Positions 1-7,131 of a DNA stretch of 11,002 nucleotides are shown in pieces (positions within the stretch are counted from its first letter, which is position 1; the number at the start of each line of letters is the position of its first letter). A program made the translations under genes and the position numbers. The notes beneath the pieces were generated by a model, which searched no databases, was not told where the DNA came from, and worked only from the letters and a program-made list of their open reading frames with translations. Source of the stretch: an uncultured Planctomycetaceae bacterium (GTDB lineage Bacteria > Planctomycetota > Planctomycetia > Pirellulales > Pirellulaceae); contig CAIXSC010000933.1 in the NCBI GenBank assembly GCA_903921945.1, positions 1 through 11,002 of the forward strand. Direction: 5' to 3'.

Positions 1-149
1 CCATCCTCACTCGCGGCTACAGCATGACCACCCGCGATGGCAGCCCTGAAGCGTTGACCCGCGCCGACGAAGTGGCGCCCGGCACACTCCTCCGAACCCG
101 CTTGTCCCAGGGCCAGATCGTAAGCCGAGTCGAACGTCTCGACCCGTAA
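1..149 (+). CDS. xseA: Exodeoxyribonuclease VII large subunit, C-terminal fragment
   Basis: Reading from base 3, 48 codons run to a TAA at 147-149; the gene enters from outside the window. The large subunit of exonuclease VII, with XseB, degrades single-stranded DNA in the cytoplasm during repair and recombination. The visible tail starts ILTRGYSMTT and continues with a DEVAPG step, LLRTRLSQG and IVSRVERL. This follows the known XseA C-terminus (E. coli has LARGYSVTT, then a V-x-x-G turn, L-x-TRL-x-DG and I-x-S-x-V), a small beta-rich domain after the long coiled coil. The match is over a short segment, but spacing and order agree well. No xseB-like small ORF follows in the next 270 bases, although xseB often lies directly downstream in other bacteria. 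Confidence 0.8.
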   Translation, partial: ILTRGYSMTTRDGSPEALTRADEVAPGTLLRTRLSQGQIVSRVERLDP

Positions 150-418
150 AGGCGGCGATGGCTGCGCGTGACGTCGCGTCATGTTGTCTGTCTTCGCGTG
201 ACAACGCGTGACGGCGCGTGACGGCGCGCCACCGCGTGGAATCTGTCGCATGAGCGGCGGTGATATGGAGTTTTTGTGGGTCGCCTTTGCCTCCCATGCG
301 TTGCCTCTCCCAGGCGCTCCGCCACTTCGCCGTTTTCCATCGGCCAAATTTCCCTTGACGTCGGTCGGCCGAACTGCGAGAGTTCCGCGCGAATTCGAGT
401 TACCAGAGCGGGGACTCT
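150..418. other. Non-coding gap between xseA and the exported-protein gene
   Basis: No convincing gene is seen. The overlapping reading frames here have no family resemblance, and the longest (from 208) only continues into the next gene in a wrong frame. The gap holds the 10-bp repeat at 195-234 and must contain the promoter of the gene at 419, but I cannot place a -35/-10 pair with confidence. Confidence 0.5.
195..234. repeat. Short tandem repeat, 10-bp unit CGCGTGACRR
   Basis: Four adjacent units begin at 195, 205, 215 and 225: CGCGTGACAA, CGCGTGACGG, CGCGTGACGG and a degenerate CGCGCCACCG. A related copy, GCGCGTGACG, lies at 164-173 and forms an imperfect palindrome TGACG-TCG-CGTCA (169-181). 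The period is close to one helical turn, so successive units would face the same side of DNA. This could be a multi-site protein-binding array or simple slippage; the sequence alone does not decide. Confidence 0.6.
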
Positions 419-1645
419 ATGCGCAGGCGGCTACGGCGGTATTGGTTCAACGCGACACTCCCGAGCAAACTCGTGGCCACTCGCCTCAAGCGACGCTTCC
501 AAGGTTTTTTGGGCGTAACCGCCATCGCCACCGCGGCTCTGTTTGCGCAAGCCGCGCCGTTCGCCGGGACCGCTCAGGGCCAACCTCCCACCAACTTTCC
601 ATCGATCCAAGTTGGGCCCGGCGCCGAGCCAGCCGCCATCGGTGGCTATGCGCCGATTCCCGTGTGGACCGATCCTTCGGTGGTCCAAAACAGTCTGATT
701 CCCTCGTCGGAACCCGTACCGCAAGTCGGCCCCGTGCTGGCGCCTGCGACCGCGATTTTCGGCGAGCCGCTCCGCGAGCCGGATAGCGCCAACGAGTCGA
801 TCGTTCAAGGTTTGCCAGGGCGGCGGATGCTGCACAACAACGCGGAACCCGCCGCCGAGGAACTCGATCCGACCCAGTTCGAATTCCCGTTTTATAGCTA
901 CGAAGGCGCGGGGCATGACCAGGGGAGTCGCTGGCTGTTTGGCAACGGAAATGGGCTGGGAATCTTCAGCCTGGATATGGACAGCATCAACAGCGCAACC
1001 AATGGCGATCCCTATTTTTCCGTGAAGCCCGACTTCGCGATTCACTGGGTCTCGGGACCGCGGAGCACCGACTTGCCAGCTCGGCTCTACGATCTCCTGC
1101 TTCGATTCCAATACTCGCTCGCCGTGAATGAGGTTTGGCGCTACGACATCACCGCGACCATCGGCTACTACACCGACTTCGAGGGGAGCGCCCGGCGTGG
1201 ACTGCGGTGGCCCGCGACGGCCGTTCTTTACTGCCGTCCGATCCCGGAGATCGATCTCTTCGCGGGTGTTGACATCCTTGATCGCGACGACCTGTTTTGC
1301 CTCCCCGTAGCCGGTGTCACTTGGCAGCCTGACCCGCACTGGCGGTTCGATTTCGCTTTCCCGAAGCCGCGTGTCGCCATGCGCACGAAACACGGCAATT
1401 GGTTCTATCTATCCGGTGACATTGGCGGCGGGAGTTGGGCGATTGAACGGCAAACGGGTGAGGATGATATCGCCACCTATCGCGATTACCGCATCCAATT
1501 CGGCACGATCTTTTCGCAGGCCAATGGTCGCAAGGGCGGTATGAGCATCGGTGTCGCCTTTGACCGCCATCTTGAGTACCGTTTGCAGCCGGGCACATTC
1601 GAACCGGGCGCGACATTTTTTTGGCAGTGGTTAAGCGACTTCTAA
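419..1645 (+). CDS. Exported protein, putative outer-membrane beta-barrel, function unknown
   Basis: Predicted 408 aa. Residues 1-28 are strongly basic (MRRRLRRYW...), followed by a hydrophobic stretch FLGVTAIATAALFAQA (about 30-45) and small residues suiting signal-peptidase cleavage near AQG (about 53). Residues 55-140 are proline-rich and low in structure. From about 165 the sequence alternates aromatic, polar and glycine residues in the manner of antiparallel beta strands (for example GLGIFSLDMDS, IGYYTDF, WRFDFAFP, WFYLSGDIGGG, YRIQFGTIF). It ends FFWQWLSDF, and a C-terminal aromatic is the usual signal for outer-membrane barrel assembly. Planctomycetes have many such uncharacterised barrel proteins; I can name no substrate. 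The start ATG is preceded by a weak purine stretch (GCGGGGA). The neighbouring xseA and LarA-like genes give no functional clue. Confidence 0.7.
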   Translation: MRRRLRRYWFNATLPSKLVATRLKRRFQGFLGVTAIATAALFAQAAPFAGTAQGQPPTNFPSIQVGPGAEPAAIGGYAPIPVWTDPSVVQNSLIPSSEPVPQVGPVLAPATAIFGEPLREPDSANESIVQGLPGRRMLHNNAEPAAEELDPTQFEFPFYSYEGAGHDQGSRWLFGNGNGLGIFSLDMDSINSATNGDPYFSVKPDFAIHWVSGPRSTDLPARLYDLLLRFQYSLAVNEVWRYDITATIGYYTDFEGSARRGLRWPATAVLYCRPIPEIDLFAGVDILDRDDLFCLPVAGVTWQPDPHWRFDFAFPKPRVAMRTKHGNWFYLSGDIGGGSWAIERQTGEDDIATYRDYRIQFGTIFSQANGRKGGMSIGVAFDRHLEYRLQPGTFEPGATFFWQWLSDF

Positions 1646-1736
1646 GGTCGAGCCCCACCAGCTATCGTGGCGGACGTATCGACTCCGCGTGTCCGGGATT
1701 TCCCATCACAGCCTGACGCCTTCCGCCAGACACCTC

Positions 1737-3014
1737 ATGACGACGTACTTTGCTAGCGGTTCGCCCACCACCGAACTCTCCGCCGCCGACGTCCGCGCCG
1801 CGTTGTTCGCCTGCTTTGATCACTTGGGCGACCGCCGGCGAGTGCTCGCGTTGCCGCCAGACTTCACCCGCTACAACAGTCGCGGCGGACTGCTCACCTG
1901 CTTGACCTACGAGTACTATGGCGAGCGTTTGGTGGACATCATGCCGGCCTTGGGCACCCATGTGCCGATGCCCGACTGGCAACTCGACAAGATGTTTCCC
2001 GGCGTTCCCAAATCGTTGGTGCGCCCGCATCGCTGGCGCGAGGACGTCGTCACGATCGGCGAGGTGCCGCGCGAGTTCGTTGCGGCGGCCACGGATGGAT
2101 TGTGGGACCGGCCCTGGCCAGCCCAACTCAACAAACTCGTATGGCAAGGTGGCCACGACTTGATCCTATCGCTCGGCCAAGTCGTGCCGCACGAAGTTAT
2201 CGGCATGGCGAACTACAACAAGAATATTTTCGTTGGAACAGGAGGAGCGGCCGGCATCAACGAGAGCCATTTCATCGGAGCCGCCTACGGAATGGAACGG
2301 ATGATGGGCCGGGCTGACACACCGCTCCGCCGGATCCTCAACGAAGCCCAGACCCGTTTTTGCCGTCATCTACCGCTGCTCTATGTGCTGACGGTCGTCG
2401 GCGCGAACGCGGCGGGCGAATTGGTGACGCGCGGCCTGTTCATCGGCGATGATGTCGATTGCTTCGAACAAGCCAGTCGCCTGTCGCTACAAGTCAATTT
2501 CACCCTGCTCGACGAACCGCTCGATCGAGTTGTTGTCTATCTCGACCCCGAAGAGTTCCACAGCACTTGGCTCGGCAACAAGTCGATCTATCGCACACGG
2601 ATGGCGATCGCCGACGGCGGTCAACTCACAGTGCTCGCACCCGGCGTGAAAACGTTCGGCGAAGACCCGCAAATCGATCAACTGATTCGCAAATACGGCT
2701 ACCGCACCTCGCCCGAGATCATGCGATTCATGCGCGAGAACGCCGACCTGCAAGGCAATCTGTCGGCCGCCGCCCATCTGATCCATGGCTCGTCTGAAAA
2801 TCGTTTTTCCATCACTTACTGTCCGGGACATCTGACCCAAGCCGAGATCGAAAGCGTCGGCTACCAGTACTCGCCGCTTGAACCGATGCTCGCCCGCTAT
2901 CAACCCGAACATCGCAAAGACGGCTGGAACACGCTGGAAAACGGCGAACGTTTCTACTTCATCGGCAACCCCGCATTGGGACTCTGGGCCTATCGCGGCC
3001 GCTTCAAAGACTAG
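1737..3014 (+). CDS. LarA-family (lactate racemase domain, DUF2088) protein
   Basis: Predicted 425 aa from the ATG at 1737; a GTG at 1689 would add 16 residues with no family character. Members of the LarA family isomerise 2-hydroxy acids using a nickel-pincer (NPN) nucleotide bound covalently to a lysine. The landmarks are present. PPDFTR (D42, R45) matches the DxTR loop of L. plantarum LarA. GTHVPM (H75) matches the first catalytic His. VPH (H152) is followed exactly 10 residues later by K162 and 16 further on by H178, the same spacing as H174/K184/H200 in LarA. So the cofactor site appears intact. The substrate is not predictable: the family contains many racemases and epimerases besides lactate racemase. 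The cofactor-making larB, larC and larE genes are not in this window. The gene is about 90 bases after the barrel gene and may be co-transcribed with it. Confidence 0.85.
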   Translation: MTTYFASGSPTTELSAADVRAALFACFDHLGDRRRVLALPPDFTRYNSRGGLLTCLTYEYYGERLVDIMPALGTHVPMPDWQLDKMFPGVPKSLVRPHRWREDVVTIGEVPREFVAAATDGLWDRPWPAQLNKLVWQGGHDLILSLGQVVPHEVIGMANYNKNIFVGTGGAAGINESHFIGAAYGMERMMGRADTPLRRILNEAQTRFCRHLPLLYVLTVVGANAAGELVTRGLFIGDDVDCFEQASRLSLQVNFTLLDEPLDRVVVYLDPEEFHSTWLGNKSIYRTRMAIADGGQLTVLAPGVKTFGEDPQIDQLIRKYGYRTSPEIMRFMRENADLQGNLSAAAHLIHGSSENRFSITYCPGHLTQAEIESVGYQYSPLEPMLARYQPEHRKDGWNTLENGERFYFIGNPALGLWAYRGRFKD

Positions 3015-3248
3015 AGATGCTCCTTGCGTCCACTGTCCTGGTTCACCGGTCATTGGGATTTGACGGGCTGTGAGTTATCAAAAGGGCGATGGCATCCTGC
3101 CATGATGATCGCCGCATCGTCCCGCGAAGGTTTTTCCGCTTGCGTTGGTGCCAATCCCGAACCTATGAGCGTGTTCGTCCTGATTGCGGCGGAGTGTCGA
3201 GCCGTCGATCTTGGCCCCGAAATCGGCGATCGAGCCGCTCCTCAGCGT
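3015..3248. other. Intergenic DNA downstream of the LarA-like gene
   Basis: No gene supported. Frames in both directions are short and resemble nothing I know. It contains one perfect inverted repeat, ATGGCA-TCC-TGCCAT (3089-3103), set in a longer imperfect one (GGCGAT ... ATCGCC). This lies 75 bases after the LarA-like stop codon and lacks a T-tract, so its role as a terminator is doubtful. Confidence 0.4.
3089..3103. repeat. Perfect inverted repeat, possible hairpin
   Basis: ATGGCA and TGCCAT are reverse complements around TCC, giving a 6-bp stem. Flanking GGCG and CGCC can extend pairing with a 4-base bulge. It could form an RNA hairpin after the LarA-like transcript, but without a following run of T it is not a canonical intrinsic terminator. 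Confidence 0.35.
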
Positions 3249-3689
3249 TGCCCTGTCCTCCGCTCAGGCCATGGGCATTTCTAGGCCGGTCGCGGTTGAC
3301 AGGCAACGGCTTTCGCGGCGGCCCTGCTTTGTTGTCGTCGCGTTCGAGCTTCCTCCTTTTTTTGATCACGCTGTTCGAGGATTTATGGACCCAACCCATT
3401 CAGCTTATCGGCTGCAGCGAGGTAGTCGAAAGCCGAATGCAGTCGATGATTGCCGCTAGTTTCGGTTCAGTCGGCCCGCTTGCTTACTTGATCACGCAGT
3501 ACACGCAGGACGGACTCGCACCCACGACGTCGTCGAGCATCATCAAGGCGAGGCTGCGGTAACCTTCCAGCGGGTGGCTCGCGTGTTCATTTTGACCGGC
3601 AAGTCGGCCCGCTCCGTTCAACGTTGGACCGAGTCGAATACCTGATCGCGAGTGTCGTGGGGAATCCAGCGTCCTTGAGGGGCAGGACA
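3249..3689 (-). mobile_element. Decayed, internally deleted IS3-type element (MITE-like, 441 bp)
   Basis: The ends are imperfect inverted repeats. The plus strand at 3249 reads TGCCCTGTCCTC and the minus strand from 3689 reads TGTCCTGCCCCT, identical at 8 of the first 10 positions and both starting TG, as IS3-family ends do. Extending outward, CGT at 3246-3248 is matched by ACG at 3690-3692. Between the ends, on the minus strand, are fragments of a one-ORF IS3-type transposase in the correct order (see the pseudogene). An intact element of this kind would be well over 1 kb, so most of the interior is gone. No target-site duplication is obvious, which fits an old insertion. The boundaries are my inference from the repeats. 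Confidence 0.65.
3281..3662 (-). pseudogene. Remnant of IS3-family transposase
   Basis: Three pieces of one protein lie in order on the minus strand. (1) 3662-3591 reads IPHDTRDQVFDSVQR, a TGA stop (3618-3620), then TERADLPVK; this matches the N-terminus 'TRDQVVDFVRRWSER...LPV', the stop replacing Trp. (2) After a frame change near 3591, 3576-3484 reads HPLEGYRSLALMMLD then DVVGASPSCVYCVIK and a stop; this matches the HTH segment 'PLEGYRRLTFMMLDADVVAVSPSSVYRVLK' with one residue lost. (3) 3451-3281, in another frame, reads NHRLHSAFDYLAAADKLNG, a TAA stop (3383-3385), then ILEQRDQKKEEARTRRQQ; this matches the C-terminus 'RLHSAIGYVTPADKLAG...AERDRKLEAARERR'. The whole DDE catalytic core between pieces 2 and 3 and roughly 35 residues between 1 and 2 are missing, so the protein cannot be active. 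The family patterns are quoted from memory. Confidence 0.75.
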
Positions 3690-3754
3690 ACGACAACGGG
3701 AAAGAAGTTCGATCCCAAGATCCGCAGGCCCCAAAGACGGCCAGTTATGCTCGC

Positions 3755-3772
3755 CTGGGGGCGCCCCCCCAG
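3755..3772. repeat. GC-only hairpin, 7-bp stem
   Basis: CTGGGGG (3755-3761) pairs with CCCCCAG (3766-3772) across the four bases CGCC. The stem is strong, but there is no T-run on either side. It lies about 100 bases past the VWA gene's stop codon and 65 bases from the IS end, so it may be a secondary terminator of the minus-strand operon or part of an older repeat. Confidence 0.4.
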
Positions 3773-3842
3773 CGTCTGTTCGCCGAGCGGACGGCGGGCG
3801 ATCCAGGCGTCGTTGTCGGACTCGGGCTTGGCTTGTAGGGTG

Positions 3843-3860
3843 GCCGGCGCGACTGCCGGC
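3843..3860 (-). terminator. Hairpin just downstream of VWA gene, possible terminator or REP-like repeat
   Basis: GCCGGC-GCGACT-GCCGGC is a perfect 6-bp stem with a 6-base loop, 11 bases beyond the stop codon of the minus-strand VWA gene. Position suggests it ends or protects that transcript. There is no downstream U-tract on the minus strand (CACCCTAC follows), so a classical Rho-independent terminator is not shown. Its form (palindrome followed by CACCCTAC) also resembles dispersed REP-type palindromes; counting copies in the genome would tell. Confidence 0.4.
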
Positions 3861-3871
3861 TTCTCTGACTA

Positions 3872-5587
3872 TCAACCGAGGATTTCGCGTTTGCGGCGCA
3901 AATAGTCCCATAACACAAAGCGGTCGAGGTCGCGGCCGGCGGTGAAGAAGACGCGGCCTCGTGTCGACTCGGCCAACCGGTAGGCGAATCGAATATCCTC
4001 TTCCGACTGCGACCAGCTTGGCACGAGAAACAGGTTGATGGTAATGCCGTCCTTCTGGCATCGCTGAGCTTCCCGCATCGTTTCGCGTTCGGTCCGCGGG
4101 TCGGGCGGGTACAACAGATACAGCCACGAACCTTCGAAGTGGGCGGTGGGAAGGCCGTCCGTGATGATGATCACTTGGCGATTCGGCGTATCCTGAGTGG
4201 CCAACGATTGACGAGCAAGTTGCAACCCATGTTGCAAGTTGGTGAAGTGCGGCGGAATGCGAGTTTCACTCACATCGTCGCGACTCATGTCGACTTTCAG
4301 CCGCACCACCGGGTCGAACAATGTCACCGGCTTCGGCATCAGTTCGACGATCTGACCCGGCAGGCATGGCTTGGCAAACGAATACATCTCGAAGAAACGG
4401 ACGAAATCGCCAGGGTACTCGCGGCGGATAAAGCCATCCAGCGCTAAGCCCATCCGCTTCACATGGATATACTGGCCGTCGTAACGCATCGAGCCGCTCA
4501 TATCCATAATGACAACCGTCGCGCATTTCGGCGTGTTGCGCGTGCGATGAACTACGATGTCCTCGGATCGCAATCGCAAGGGCGTCTCGCCCCCGCTTCG
4601 CAGTAACGCGTTGACAAACGTCTGCGGGATATCCATGTGGGCGATCGAATCGCCAAAGTCGTAAGGCCGTGTCCGCTGCGTCTCGACCGCTCCCTCGCCG
4701 ACCGTCGGCCCTTGATGCCGGCCCGTTTTCGACGGCTGCAAATCACTGAAGATGCGTTCGAGCAGGCGTCCCTGGAATACCCGATACGCCTGTGGAGTCA
4801 ACTGGAAACCGCCCTGGCCGTCACGCTGCAAACCCTGGCGTTCAGCCGCTTCGCGGACATGGTTTTCGACCATTCGCTGCACCTCTTCCAGCTTCGCCAT
4901 GTCGCCGGGTTCGGTGAATTCGGAGAGCGCATCCATATCAATGATCGCGATCTGCGCCGTCTTACGGGCCTCCTCAAGCTGTTTCAGCAGCTTGTCGATC
5001 TTCTCCAGTTCGGCTTTGACCTCCAGGGCCTCGTCCACGCCGAGCGCTTGTCGGCCCGTGAACGTGTACTTGGCCGCCAACTCGTCCACCTGGTACTTCT
5101 CGCCGAGCGCTTCCATCGTGGAAACGATACGCCGAGCTGCCGGAGACTGGTCGTCTCCGATGGAATACCAGATGTTCTCGAGATCGTGGATCTGCTCGCT
5201 GTCGACCGCCCGCTTGAACGCCTGCCGCAGTTCGCCGGGAATCGGAACTCGTTTCGCCGCGTCCTCGAAGGCCCGCTGAGCCGCTCGTCGGGCGGTTTGC
5301 GTTTCGAATTTTTCGAGAATCTTGCGTTTGCGTTCGAGCAGCATTGCCAAGAGCGCGTCGATGCTCGGTCCAAGACCGGCAATCTGGCTGGGATCGAGCC
5401 GGATGGCTCGCGCTAATTCCTCCTCCGTCAACGGACGATAGCCGCCGTAGCGAAGCATGTGCTCGAATGCCGGCGACACCATATCCGGAGGCGGCTGCGT
5501 CGGGCTGGGGAAGGTTTGCGGATCGTACTTTTGGTACGTGTGAATCACACCGCCCACAGGCGGTCGAGGCTGTTTATCGTCCGACAT
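3872..5587 (-). CDS. VWA-domain protein, partner of the upstream MoxR-type AAA+ ATPase
   Basis: Predicted 571 aa. Residues 1-330 are mostly helical and charged, with likely coiled-coil stretches (about 83-112 and 188-250). Residues 355-560 form a von Willebrand A domain: VVIMDMSGSM carries the MIDAS residues D362, S364 and S366, T449 (PPHFTN) is the threonine of the site, and D477 (IITDG) the last ligand. All five are intact, so it should bind a divalent metal. VWA proteins beside MoxR ATPases serve as adaptors that bring the ATPase to a target, as ChlD does with ChlI in Mg-chelatase and CoxE with CoxD. No signal peptide or membrane segment is seen, so it is cytoplasmic. Start: ATG at 5587 with GGGAG eight bases upstream. 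It follows the ATPase gene after 131 bases on the same strand. Confidence 0.88.
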   Translation of the reverse strand: MSDDKQPRPPVGGVIHTYQKYDPQTFPSPTQPPPDMVSPAFEHMLRYGGYRPLTEEELARAIRLDPSQIAGLGPSIDALLAMLLERKRKILEKFETQTARRAAQRAFEDAAKRVPIPGELRQAFKRAVDSEQIHDLENIWYSIGDDQSPAARRIVSTMEALGEKYQVDELAAKYTFTGRQALGVDEALEVKAELEKIDKLLKQLEEARKTAQIAIIDMDALSEFTEPGDMAKLEEVQRMVENHVREAAERQGLQRDGQGGFQLTPQAYRVFQGRLLERIFSDLQPSKTGRHQGPTVGEGAVETQRTRPYDFGDSIAHMDIPQTFVNALLRSGGETPLRLRSEDIVVHRTRNTPKCATVVIMDMSGSMRYDGQYIHVKRMGLALDGFIRREYPGDFVRFFEMYSFAKPCLPGQIVELMPKPVTLFDPVVRLKVDMSRDDVSETRIPPHFTNLQHGLQLARQSLATQDTPNRQVIIITDGLPTAHFEGSWLYLLYPPDPRTERETMREAQRCQKDGITINLFLVPSWSQSEEDIRFAYRLAESTRGRVFFTAGRDLDRFVLWDYLRRKREILG

Positions 5588-5718
5588 CGAACATGCTCCC
5601 AGATCGCCAGTTCCTCGCGAACCCCTGCCATGCCGTGTCCGGGAGCCGCCTCAACTCGCTGCTTCGCGGCGCCGTGGCCCAAGCGACGGTTCTTCGATTC
5701 CGCCCATCCACGGCCAAA

Positions 5719-7131
5719 TCAGCCGACGGTGTACGTGATTCGCCCGTGATCCTGCCCGCGTGAGATTTTGTCCATCGCGTATAGGCCCGCCAGCACGAAC
5801 TCGACGCACGACGCGCGGACCGCCGGGTCGCGGGCCGCGTTGACCTCGAAAGCCTTTTCCCAAACCGGCGGAACTCGCTGGATCCGTTCCGCGTACGCGG
5901 CCGAAGGCAGCATATCGCCGACTTCGATTTTCACCCCTTTGCCGAAGATCTGGGCAATTTCCTCCAGTCCGTGGCGATCGACGTGCTCTTCGAAGACCGT
6001 CTTGACCGCCTCGGCGATGACCGCGTCCAACACCTGCCGCTCCGACATCTGGTGGCTACCCATCATGTCCAGTTCGAGCTTGCCGAGCGAGGACGCGTAG
6101 AGGTGGCCGAGGTCGCTGATGCGGGGGACGGCCGGTCTTTCACCCAGCACCACGGCTCGCTGCCGCGCACTGGCCACCATCGTTCGATAGTTGGCGATGC
6201 TGAAACGGGCACTCACGCCCGACTGGTGATCCACGTATTTCGACCGGCGAGCTTGGACGGTGATCTGTTCGATGATCTGGTTCATGAAATGCGGGACGAC
6301 AACCGGATACGGGCCTCCCAGATCGAGCCCGGCTTCCTGCTGGAAAATCTGGATCCCGAGGTCGCGATCCCGCGGATAGTGCGTGTGGATCACGGCCCCG
6401 ATACGGTCCTTGAGTTGCGGAATCACCTTGCCGCTGCGATTGAATGTCGAGGGGTTCGCGGAAAACAGCAACATCAGGTCGAGGTCGAAGCGGATCGGAT
6501 AACCGCGAATCTGGACGTCCCGCTCTTCCAAAATGTTGAACAGACCGACCTGGACGAGTTCGTCGAGTTCGGGAATCTCGTTCAAGGCGAAGATGCCGCG
6601 ATGCATTCGCGGAATCAAACCGAAGTGCAACGCCTCCTCGGCCGACATGCTGACGCCGCCGACCAGTTTGGCGGGATCGATTTCACCGATGATATCGGCG
6701 AATTTCGTTCCCGGCGCCAGCCGTTCCGCATAGCGATCCTCCCGACGCCACCAGCCGATCGGCACGTCTTCCGGTGAATGCTCGGCCACGAACCGACGGC
6801 CCGCGAGGCTAATCGGACGCAGCGGATCGTCGTGAACCGGAGCGCCGGGGATCGCGAGATAGGGCACTTCCGGATCGAGGAAGCGAGCGATCGTTCGCAT
6901 CAAACGACTTTTCGCTTGCCCTTTTTCGCCGAGAAACAGCATGTCATGACCGGCGATCAACGCGATGTTGATCTCGGGGATCACCGTCTCTTGGTAGCCA
7001 ACGATGCCGGGAAACAGGTCTTCGCCGCGGGCCAACGCCGCAAGGAAGTTGTCCCGCAGTTCCTGCTTGACCGACTTCGTGGTCCAGCCGCTGTTTGTCA
7101 GATCCTTGAGCGTTGTGGGTTTGGCGGTCAT
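5719..7131 (-). CDS. MoxR-type / Mg-chelatase-I-like AAA+ ATPase
   Basis: Predicted 470 aa. Cytoplasmic AAA+ ATPase. Walker A is GEKGQAKS (68-75). The Walker B strand is GIFALNEIPEL with N184-E185 where most AAA+ proteins have Asp-Glu; the catalytic Glu is kept and I recall this Asn as usual in this subfamily. Sensor 1 is SANP (N226), the arginine finger lies in QLKDR (R243), and GVSAR (R309) fits sensor 2. A helical C-terminal domain follows (about 310-470). Members couple ATP hydrolysis to remodelling or metal insertion in a VWA-bearing partner complex; the downstream gene (3872-5587) is the evident partner. No target enzyme (dehydrogenase, nitrate reductase, chelatase H subunit) is in the window, so the client is unknown. 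The ATG at 7131 has no strong Shine-Dalgarno. The promoter must lie in the divergent gap shared with the cytochrome gene. Confidence 0.88.
   Translation of the reverse strand: MTAKPTTLKDLTNSGWTTKSVKQELRDNFLAALARGEDLFPGIVGYQETVIPEINIALIAGHDMLFLGEKGQAKSRLMRTIARFLDPEVPYLAIPGAPVHDDPLRPISLAGRRFVAEHSPEDVPIGWWRREDRYAERLAPGTKFADIIGEIDPAKLVGGVSMSAEEALHFGLIPRMHRGIFALNEIPELDELVQVGLFNILEERDVQIRGYPIRFDLDLMLLFSANPSTFNRSGKVIPQLKDRIGAVIHTHYPRDRDLGIQIFQQEAGLDLGGPYPVVVPHFMNQIIEQITVQARRSKYVDHQSGVSARFSIANYRTMVASARQRAVVLGERPAVPRISDLGHLYASSLGKLELDMMGSHQMSERQVLDAVIAEAVKTVFEEHVDRHGLEEIAQIFGKGVKIEVGDMLPSAAYAERIQRVPPVWEKAFEVNAARDPAVRASCVEFVLAGLYAMDKISRGQDHGRITYTVG

Larger units (their letters stand above)
3690..3871. 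other. Intergenic DNA between IS remnant and VWA gene, with two hairpins
   Basis: No gene is supported. The minus-strand reading frame that crosses it extends into the IS remnant and ends at the degenerate stop at 3618; it has no family features outside the transposase part. It contains the two inverted repeats listed separately. Confidence 0.4.

Noticed and set aside
431..1393. Minus-strand frame of 320 codons
   Set aside because: It lies wholly within the exported-protein gene, has no recognisable motif and reads as an antisense shadow of a GC-rich gene.
3024..3562. Overlapping plus-strand frames after the LarA-like gene
   Set aside because: They have no family features, and the part from 3281 is explained by the transposase remnant on the other strand.
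4637..5416. Plus-strand frame of 259 codons
   Set aside because: It is antisense to the VWA protein, which has an intact MIDAS and a good ribosome binding site.
5971..6777. Plus-strand frame of 268 codons
   Set aside because: It is antisense to the AAA+ ATPase, whose Walker and sensor motifs are clear; the antisense protein shows nothing known.
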